This document shows, piece by piece, positions 57,166-64,000 of a DNA stretch of 64,000 nt. Every line of letters begins with the position of its first letter. Position 1 is the stretch's first letter. This stretch comes from Halopseudomonas pertucinogena (lineage in GTDB: Bacteria > Pseudomonadota > Gammaproteobacteria > Pseudomonadales > Pseudomonadaceae). Location: contig NZ_BMNN01000003.1 in NCBI RefSeq assembly GCF_014646575.1, positions 1 through 64,000 on the forward strand, given 5' to 3'. The notes under the pieces are model-generated. The model was not told the origin of the DNA and did not search any database. It worked only from the letters and a program-made list of their open reading frames with translations. The translations under genes were made by a program, and so were the position numbers.

Positions 57166-58422
57166 TCAGTCAACATAGACCGGGAAACGCGCACAGATGG
57201 CCTTGACCTGATCGCGGACCCGATCCACCACGGACTCGTCGCCCATGTTGTCGAGGATGTCGCAGATCCAGCCCGCCAGTTCGCGACATTCCGCTTCCTT
57301 GAAGCCGCGGGTGGTGACAGCCGGGGTGCCGATGCGCAGACCGGAGGTCACGAACGGGGAGCGCGGGTCGTTCGGCACGGCGTTCTTGTTCACGGTAATG
57401 AAGGCACGGCCCAGCGCTGCATCCGCGTCCTTGCCGGTAATGTCCTGCTTGATCAGCGACAGCAGGAACAGGTGATTCAGCGTGCCGCCGGAGACCACAT
57501 CGAAACCGCGCTCGATGAACACCTCGGCCATGGCCTGGGCGTTCTTCACCACCTGCTGCTGGTAGGCCTTGAAGTCATCGCTCATGGCTTCCTTGAAGCA
57601 GATCGCCTTGGCCGCGATCACGTGCATCAGCGGGCCACCCTGACCGCCCGGAAATACCGCCGAGTTCAGCTTCTTCTCCAGCTCCTCGTTGGCCCTGGCC
57701 AGGATCAGGCCGCCACGGGGACCGCGCAGGGTCTTGTGGGTAGTGGTGGTCACCACGTCAGCGTAGGGCACCGGGTTCGGGTAGACGCCGGCGGCAACCA
57801 GACCGGCCACGTGGGCCATGTCAACGAACAGGTAGGCACCGACCTTGTCGGCAATCTCGCGGAAGCGCGGAAAGTCGAGGATCTGCGAATAGGCGGAGAA
57901 ACCGGCAACGATCATCTTCGGCTTGTGCTCGACCGCCAGACGCTCCACCTCGTCATAATCGATCAGGCCGGTGTCGGTATCGATACCGTACTGAACGGCG
58001 TTGTACATCTTGCCGGAGAAGTTGACCGAGGCGCCATGGGTCAGGTGGCCACCGTGGGCCAGGCTCATGCCCAGCACGGTGTCGCCCGGCTGCAGCAGCG
58101 CCTGGAATACCGCGCTGTTGGCCTGAGAGCCGGCATGGGGCTGGACGTTGGCATAGTCGGCACCGAACAGCTCCTTGGCACGGTCGATGGCCAGCTGCTC
58201 GGCGATATCTACGAACTCGCAGCCGCCATAGTAGCGCTTGCCCGGGTAGCCCTCGGCGTACTTGTTGGTGAGAACCGAACCCTGCGCCTGCATGACCGCA
58301 GGACTGGTGTAGTTCTCGGATGCGATCAGCTCGATGTGCTCTTCCTGACGCTGTGCTTCCTGCTGCATCGCAGCCCACAGCTCGGCGTCGAAAGTGGCAA
58401 TATCGTTGGAACGGCTAAACAT
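57166..58422 (-). CDS. glyA: Serine hydroxymethyltransferase
   Basis: GlyA interconverts serine and glycine with tetrahydrofolate and PLP, the main source of one-carbon units. The 418-residue protein starts [20 protein letters not shown] and has [42 protein letters not shown] and the PLP lysine in [15 protein letters not shown]. The ATG at 58422 is the family start. It is single, with its own terminator, and divergent from ettA. No known glycine riboswitch pattern was recognised in the 267-bp leader and gap (58423-58689), which holds only pyrimidine/purine-rich sequence with a gagaggggggagg stretch near 58553. Confidence 0.98.
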   Translation of the reverse strand: MFSRSNDIATFDAELWAAMQQEAQRQEEHIELIASENYTSPAVMQAQGSVLTNKYAEGYPGKRYYGGCEFVDIAEQLAIDRAKELFGADYANVQPHAGSQANSAVFQALLQPGDTVLGMSLAHGGHLTHGASVNFSGKMYNAVQYGIDTDTGLIDYDEVERLAVEHKPKMIVAGFSAYSQILDFPRFREIADKVGAYLFVDMAHVAGLVAAGVYPNPVPYADVVTTTTHKTLRGPRGGLILARANEELEKKLNSAVFPGGQGGPLMHVIAAKAICFKEAMSDDFKAYQQQVVKNAQAMAEVFIERGFDVVSGGTLNHLFLLSLIKQDITGKDADAALGRAFITVNKNAVPNDPRSPFVTSGLRIGTPAVTTRGFKEAECRELAGWICDILDNMGDESVVDRVRDQVKAICARFPVYVD

Positions 58423-58689
58423 GTCACGGCCCTCTGCCAGAGATGTACAAATAAAAAAGAGGCCGCATTTTACCTCAACCGGCATGAACTGGCACATGAA
58501 AAGGATTCAGGGGGTGGGGTGGCCGGGTTCATGGTGAGTTATCAGGGTTGGGGAGAGGGGGGGAGGGCTGAAGCCAAGCACCAACCACTACCCATTTGCC
58601 CTGAACCCCCACTTCAGCTAGCCTTGCACCCCAATTCAGCACCGTTCCAGGTGCCCTTCCCCATTCAGTGAACTCAAGGTTGCGTCCAT

Positions 58690-60354
58690 ATGGCCCAATA
58701 CGTCTACAGCATGCACCGGGTGAGCAAGGTCGTGCCGCCCAAGCGCCAGATTCTCAAGGACATTTCCCTGTCCTTCTTCCCCGGGGCGAAGATCGGGGTG
58801 CTCGGTCTGAACGGTGCCGGTAAGTCCACGCTGCTGCGGATCATGGCAGGCGTCGACAAGGAGTTCGACGGCGAGGCCCGGCCCATGCCCGGTATCAAGG
58901 TCGGCTATCTGCCACAGGAGCCGGAGCTGGACGCGGACAAGACCGTGCGCGAGATCGTCGAGGAAGCGGTCAGCGAGATCAAGGACGCCCAGGCTCGCCT
59001 GGACGAAGTCTACGCCGCCTACGCCGAGCCCGATGCCGACTTCGATGCCCTCGCCGCGGAGCAGGCCAAGCTGGAGGCCATCCTCCAGGCTGCCGATGGC
59101 CACAACCTCGACCGCCAGCTGGAAGTCGCCGCCGACGCCCTGCGTCTGCCGCCGTGGGACGCGCGGATCGGTCACCTGTCCGGTGGCGAGAAGCGCCGCG
59201 TTGCGCTGTGCCGCCTGCTGCTGTCCGCGCCCGACATGCTGCTGCTGGACGAGCCCACCAACCATCTGGATGCCGACTCGGTTGCCTGGCTCGAGCAGTT
59301 CCTGCACGACTTCCCGGGTACCGTGGTCGCCATCACCCACGACCGCTACTTCCTTGATAACGTGGCGGGCTGGATCCTCGAACTGGACCGCGGCCACGGC
59401 ATCCCCTTCGAGGGCAACTACTCCCAGTGGCTGGAATCCAAGGCCGCCCGTCTGGAGCAGGAAGCCAAGCAGGAAGCCTCCCACGCCAAGGCCATGAAGG
59501 CCGAGCTGGAGTGGGTACGTCAGGGTGCCAAGGGGCGCCAGGCCAAGTCCAAGGCGCGCCTGCAGCGTTTCGAAGAGATGCAGTCCCAGGAATTCCAGAA
59601 GCGCAGCGAAACCAACGAAATCTATATCCCCGCCGGGCCCCGTCTGGGTGACAAGGTCATCGAGCTGCACAACGTCACCAAGAGCTATGGTGACCGTGTG
59701 CTGATCGACGATCTGAGCCTGAGCATTCCCAAGGGCGCGATCGTAGGCGTGATCGGCGGCAACGGCGCGGGCAAATCCACCCTGCTGCGCATGATCACCG
59801 GCAAGGAGCAGCCCGACAGCGGCGAGATCGTCATCGGCGAAACCGTGAAGATCGCCAGCGTCGACCAGAGCCGCGACAACCTCGACGGCAACAAGACCGT
59901 CTGGGAACAGATCTCCGACGGCTTCGACATGATCACCGTGGGCAGCTATGAGGTGCCGTCCCGGGGGTATGTCGGCCGCTTCAACTTCAAGGGCGCCGAC
60001 CAGCAGAAGTTCGTCAAGGACCTGTCCGGCGGTGAGCGCGGCCGTCTGCATCTGGCGCTGACCCTGAAGCAGGGCGCCAACGTACTGCTGCTGGACGAAC
60101 CCTCCAACGACCTGGACGTGGAGACCCTGCGTGCGCTGGAAGAGGCACTGCTGGACTTCCCCGGCGCGGCCATCGTGATTTCCCACGACCGCTGGTTCCT
60201 CGACCGTATCGCCACCCACATCCTGTCCTATGAGGACGAGGCCAAGGTGGTGTTCTTCGAAGGCAACTACACCGAGTTCGAGGCCGACCGCAAGAAGCGT
60301 CTGGGTGAGGCCGCTGCCCAACCCCATCGGGTGCGTCACAAGAAGCTGGCCTGA
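58690..60354 (+). CDS. ettA: Energy-dependent translational throttle protein EttA (ABC-F)
   Basis: EttA binds the ribosomal E site and gates elongation according to ATP/ADP ratio. The 554-residue soluble ABC-F protein has two ATPase domains with Walker A loops GLNGAGKSTLLR and GGNGAGKSTLLR, signatures LSGGEKRRVAL and LSGGERGRLHLA, and Walker B LLLDEPTNHLDADS and LLLDEPSNDLDVET. The inter-domain linker is charged. An arm insertion in domain 1 (about residues 90-140) marks EttA. Start ATG at 58690; length matches E. coli EttA (555). Confidence 0.97.
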   Translation: MAQYVYSMHRVSKVVPPKRQILKDISLSFFPGAKIGVLGLNGAGKSTLLRIMAGVDKEFDGEARPMPGIKVGYLPQEPELDADKTVREIVEEAVSEIKDAQARLDEVYAAYAEPDADFDALAAEQAKLEAILQAADGHNLDRQLEVAADALRLPPWDARIGHLSGGEKRRVALCRLLLSAPDMLLLDEPTNHLDADSVAWLEQFLHDFPGTVVAITHDRYFLDNVAGWILELDRGHGIPFEGNYSQWLESKAARLEQEAKQEASHAKAMKAELEWVRQGAKGRQAKSKARLQRFEEMQSQEFQKRSETNEIYIPAGPRLGDKVIELHNVTKSYGDRVLIDDLSLSIPKGAIVGVIGGNGAGKSTLLRMITGKEQPDSGEIVIGETVKIASVDQSRDNLDGNKTVWEQISDGFDMITVGSYEVPSRGYVGRFNFKGADQQKFVKDLSGGERGRLHLALTLKQGANVLLLDEPSNDLDVETLRALEEALLDFPGAAIVISHDRWFLDRIATHILSYEDEAKVVFFEGNYTEFEADRKKRLGEAAAQPHRVRHKKLA

Positions 60355-60386
60355 GAAAAGTCACATTTTTTCTGAACTTTTCTGCC

Positions 60387-60419
60387 CTGCCGCCTGCGAC
60401 CAAACAGCGCAGGCGGCAG
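60387..60419 (+). promoter_or_regulatory. Hairpin downstream of ettA
   Basis: CTGCCGCCTGCG and its exact complement CGCAGGCGGCAG flank a 9-base loop, 32 bp after the ettA stop. No T-run follows. It may stabilise the ettA mRNA end or work with the next terminator. Confidence 0.6.
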
Positions 60420-60485
60420 ACCTTCTCCTGACGGAGAAAACTGCTTTTAAAACAAAGCGGTAAATCCTTTCGATGTCGTCTGCGG

Positions 60486-60506
60486 GGGCGTACCGACGCC
60501 CTTTTT
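60486..60506 (+). terminator. Rho-independent terminator between ettA and gdhA
   Basis: GGGCGT-ACCG-ACGCCC is followed by TTTTT. A second weaker hairpin (CGCTCG...CGAGCG, about 60507-60535) with a run of seven T residues lies just after it. The rest of the gap to gdhA (60540-60622) is AT-rich and likely holds the gdhA promoter. Confidence 0.85.
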
Positions 60507-60601
60507 CGCTCGTTGGATGACAACCCGAGCGAGCATAAATTTTTTTCTCCGCTATTTCAGAGCGTAGCCGCCTCTGATAAATTTGCGCCATTACGCCTTA
60601 A

Positions 60602-61963
<1,362 letters not shown>

Positions 61964-62278
61964 GACCGCCTTCCGTTGCTGCTGACGATCCCGGGGAGGG
62001 GCTTCGCCCCATCGCCCCGGGGTCGGGGCTCCTACAAAAAGGCCAGCCCACCCCGGATTTTCCGTAGGAGCGGCACCGGAACGCCGGACGCCCCCGCCGC
62101 GATTGATGTTCCGTAGCACCCACGATTTATTGTAGGAGCGGCGACCCCGCCGCGATTGGCGCGCAAAGCGCGCCCAGCCGCCCCCCCATCGCCCCCCCAT
62201 CGCCCCGAGGTCAGCCCCTACAGAAATATCCCCCACCGACTATACTTGCCCGGAGCCCACCTCCCCCATGAGGGCCCC
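61964..62278. repeat. Cluster of GTAGGAGC-type REP elements between gdhA and the PilZ gene
   Basis: The 315-bp gap holds at least four REP-type palindromes and no gene: 62003-62035 (catcgccccggggtcggggc then tcctacaaaaa), 62063-62105 (gtaggagcggcaccgg... ccgccgcgattg), 62131-62160 (tgtaggagcggcgaccccgc then cgcgattggc) and 62199-62222 (atcgccccgaggtcagcccc then tacag). They are in both orientations, as in BIMEs. TATACT near 62238 is a possible -10 element for the PilZ gene. Confidence 0.78.
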
Positions 62279-62635
62279 ATGATTGACGACCGCCGCCGCT
62301 TCACCCGTATTCCTTTCGACGCGCCTGCGCGCCTGTTCCAGGGCGACTGGAGGGCGCAGGCTCAGCTCGTCGATATTTCCTTGCGCGGCTTGCTTGTTTT
62401 ACAGCCAGAGAGATGGGAAGAGGTCGCTCCCGAGCAGCCGGTGGAGGCGATCATCGAGCTTGCCGGGCTTGAGCAGATTCACATGGAGACCCGGGTCGCC
62501 TTCATGCGCGAGGGGCTGATCGGCTTGCAGTGCCTGCACATGGATCTGGATTCCACCAGCCACCTGAAACGTCTGATCGTGTTGAACATGGGTGACGAGG
62601 CGCTGGAGCGCGACCTTGCCGCGCTCTGCTCCTGA
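62279..62635 (+). CDS. PilZ domain protein (cyclic-di-GMP receptor candidate)
   Basis: The 118-residue single-domain protein has the two PilZ motifs: DDRRRFTRIPFDAPA, containing RxxxR near the start, and VDISLRGLLV, matching (D/N)xSxxG. Both are required for c-di-GMP binding, so binding is plausible. The barrel continues through VEAIIELAGLEQIHMETRVAF. The ATG at 62279 has GAGGG upstream; the 41 upstream in-frame codons are translated REP sequence and are rejected. It converges with rlmG, 3 bp apart. The output it controls is unknown. Confidence 0.9.
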   Translation: MIDDRRRFTRIPFDAPARLFQGDWRAQAQLVDISLRGLLVLQPERWEEVAPEQPVEAIIELAGLEQIHMETRVAFMREGLIGLQCLHMDLDSTSHLKRLIVLNMGDEALERDLAALCS

Positions 62636-62638
62636 GTC

Positions 62639-63769
62639 TCAGACCACCGCGCGCAATACCACGAACTTGCTGCTTCCACCGACCTGCTCCACCGCCGAAA
62701 AGAACCGCCGCAGCTTGACGTGATATCCCAGATGGCGGTTGCCCACCACCCACAGCTCCCCGCCCGGTACCAGTGCCCTGCGGCTCTGCTCGAACAGGCG
62801 CATGGCGATCTCGTCGCCGATCACCTGCTGCTGATGAAACGGCGGATTGCATAACACCAGATCCGCACTCGCAGGCGGCGCATCCAGCAGACCGTCACCC
62901 ACCGAGAACCCGGCCTCGCGACCGGGAAACGCGGCGGCAAAGTTGGCGCGGGCAGAGGCCACCGCTGCCCACGACTCGTCAACGAAGGTCAGCTGCGCCT
63001 CGGGATTGAGCGCTGCTGCGGCAATGCCCAGCGCGCCATTGCCGCAGCCAAGATCGACAATACGGCGTGTACCCTGCCCCTGCGGCAGGCAGGGAAGCAT
63101 CGCGCGGGTGCCGATATCCAGCCGCTCACGGGAAAACACTCCGGGCAGGTTGCACAGTTCGATCCCGGTCTCGGCAAGGCTATAACGGGTAGCCAGCCGT
63201 GGCTCGGCGGGTTGCAGCCCGGCGTCAAACCGCGCCGCAAGAAGGCGTGCCTTCTTCCAGCCCAGCGATGCCTGATAGGGGCCGACGTAGCGGGCCAGCA
63301 GGTCGCCGGCGCTGGGCGGGAGGTGCTTGATCATCGCCCCGGCCACCACGCTGGCCTGTGGACCGAGCAACGGCCGCAGCCGGCTGAGCTGATCTTCCAG
63401 CAGCGCCAGGCTTTTCGGCACCCGCAGCAGCACGCGGTCGATCGGCCCGGCGGGCAGCTCCTGGCTGTTGATGAAGTGGATCTGCCGTTGCGCCAGGCCG
63501 TTGCGTTCGGCATTCAGGTGCAGCGCCCGCGCGGCCAGCCAGGAGTCTCCCCAGCTGATCACCTCCCGACCACCGAGCGCCAGCGCGCAGGCCAGCGCAC
63601 CAAACTGGTCATTGACGACCAGCACGCGCTCGCTCTCCTCAGGCGCGCTGTCGGCGAAGGATTGCAGCAGGTACAGATCCGCCGCATCAATGGGCAGCAA
63701 GGTCGGATTACGGGTCGGCGGATAGCGCTCCAGATCAAGCGAGCCGAAGGGAGTGGTGCAGCTGTACAT
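62639..63769 (-). CDS. rlmG: 23S rRNA (guanine1835-N2)-methyltransferase RlmG
   Basis: RlmG methylates G1835 of 23S rRNA with S-adenosylmethionine. The 376-residue protein has a degenerate N-terminal methyltransferase-like domain (RVLVVNDQFGALACALA, LRVPKSLALLEDQLSRLR) and a catalytic C-terminal domain with IVDLGCGNGALGI and the NPPF motif in LVLCNPPFHQQQVI. RsmC is a shorter relative (about 340); the length and the FVDESWAAVASARAN segment favour RlmG. The ATG at 63769 (MYSCTTPFGSLDLERYPPT) is the family start. It follows the PPK2 gene by 31 bp. Confidence 0.92.
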   Translation of the reverse strand: MYSCTTPFGSLDLERYPPTRNPTLLPIDAADLYLLQSFADSAPEESERVLVVNDQFGALACALALGGREVISWGDSWLAARALHLNAERNGLAQRQIHFINSQELPAGPIDRVLLRVPKSLALLEDQLSRLRPLLGPQASVVAGAMIKHLPPSAGDLLARYVGPYQASLGWKKARLLAARFDAGLQPAEPRLATRYSLAETGIELCNLPGVFSRERLDIGTRAMLPCLPQGQGTRRIVDLGCGNGALGIAAAALNPEAQLTFVDESWAAVASARANFAAAFPGREAGFSVGDGLLDAPPASADLVLCNPPFHQQQVIGDEIAMRLFEQSRRALVPGGELWVVGNRHLGYHVKLRRFFSAVEQVGGSSKFVVLRAVV

Positions 63770-63800
63770 GGCGGGCCGGTCATCAGTCAGGGACCGGGGA

Positions 63801-64000
63801 TTATAGCGCCTCGCGCAGGCGCTGGCAGAGCAGCCGCAATACCTCCACCCGGGCGTAGCGCTTGTTTTCCGCCGGAACGATATGCCACGGCGCTGCGGCG
63901 GTGCTGGTATGGGCAACCATATCGTCCAGCGCCTGCTCGTAGTCGGACCATCGCTCGCGGTTGCGCCAGTCTTCGTCGGTCAGCTTGTAGCGCTTGAGCG
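63801..64000 (-). CDS. PPK2-family polyphosphate kinase, C-terminal 66 codons
   Basis: The minus strand from the right edge encodes LKRYKLTDEDWRNRERW, SDYEQALDDMVAHTST and APWHIVPAENKRYARVEVLR before a TAA at 63801-63803. This is the conserved C-terminal part of PPK2 proteins, which move phosphate between polyphosphate and nucleotides. The catalytic P-loop and lid lie beyond the edge, so the class (ADP, AMP or GDP specific) cannot be given. It runs toward rlmG, possibly cotranscribed. Confidence 0.85.
   Translation of the reverse strand, partial: LKRYKLTDEDWRNRERWSDYEQALDDMVAHTSTAAAPWHIVPAENKRYARVEVLRLLCQRLREAL

Noticed and set aside
58423-58689. Possible riboswitch in the glyA leader
   Set aside because: No recognisable glycine or THF riboswitch core was seen; the 75 upstream in-frame codons are likewise unconserved.
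62156-62278. 41-residue N-terminal extension of the PilZ protein
   Set aside because: The codons lie in REP sequence and the ribosome site GAGGG points to the ATG at 62279.

Overview
The window is a GC-rich (about 60-65% by eye) chromosomal segment of a member of the Pseudomonadaceae. Gene content and order match the Pseudomonas core chromosome: nnr-tsaE-amiB-mutL-miaA-hfq-hflX-hflK-hflC-hisZ-purA, queG, orn/rsgA, motAB, rhdA-psd, groESL, ampG-yajQ-response regulator-panE, MCP-ampE-ampD-DUF1631-nadC, clpB-pgeF-rluD/bamD and PP0621-pilS-pilR. The several separate core blocks joined here, a glutamine-dependent NadE and lineage-specific repeats suggest a Pseudomonas sensu lato lineage (for example Halopseudomonas or Stutzerimonas) rather than P. 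aeruginosa; the species assignment is inference.

Layout. 1-1746: an accessory end with the terminus of an IS481-type insertion sequence running off the left edge, a type VI secretion vgrG that has lost its 3' part, and an intact hcp. 2150-3919: a SLC13/DASS permease with two TrkA-C domains, closed by a bidirectional terminator. 3965-16784 (minus): a long housekeeping cluster covering NAD(P)HX repair, t6A synthesis, cell-wall amidase, mismatch repair, i6A synthesis, Hfq, HflX, the HflKC complex, HisZ and PurA. 16849-23473: queG, orn, rsgA, the flagellar stator motAB, and rhodanese plus phosphatidylserine decarboxylase. 23556-26184 (minus): groESL behind a clear sigma-32 promoter, then fxsA. 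26345-32993: an SDR enzyme, a DUF481 outer-membrane protein, an alkyltransferase-like protein, AmpG, YajQ, a response regulator with a broken GGDEF motif, PanE and a cobalamin adenosyltransferase. 32983-42877: a chemoreceptor, ampE-ampD, a DUF1631 protein, nadC, a HAD phosphatase, TesB and a BaiN-type flavoprotein. 42888-43862: a REP-associated tyrosine transposase (RAYT) beside a 92-93 bp tandem array of inverted REP-like palindromes. 43863-48212 (minus): clpB (sigma-32 promoter), pgeF and rluD. 48396-54551: bamD, nadE, PP0621, pilS and pilR. 54793-64000: mqo, a periplasmic solute-binding protein, glyA, ettA, gdhA, a PilZ protein, rlmG and the 3' end of a PPK2 polyphosphate kinase gene.

Functional links inside the window: AmpG imports anhydromuropeptides that AmpD processes, next to AmpE and the cell-wall amidase AmiB. 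GroESL and ClpB share the heat-shock sigma factor. YajQ, the degenerate GGDEF regulator and the PilZ protein point to cyclic-di-GMP signalling. NadC and NadE are two steps of NAD synthesis, while Nnr repairs damaged NAD(P)H.

I found no complete undescribed system. The most interesting signals are the RAYT with its inverted-REP array abutting clpB, the IS-associated loss of the vgrG 3' end, a probable remnant of the DUF2065 gene between hflC and hisZ, a PilR with Glu in the first position of the GAFTGA loop, and a pair of similar 20-bp dyads between hcp and the DASS permease. No tRNA, rRNA, CRISPR array or prophage was seen.
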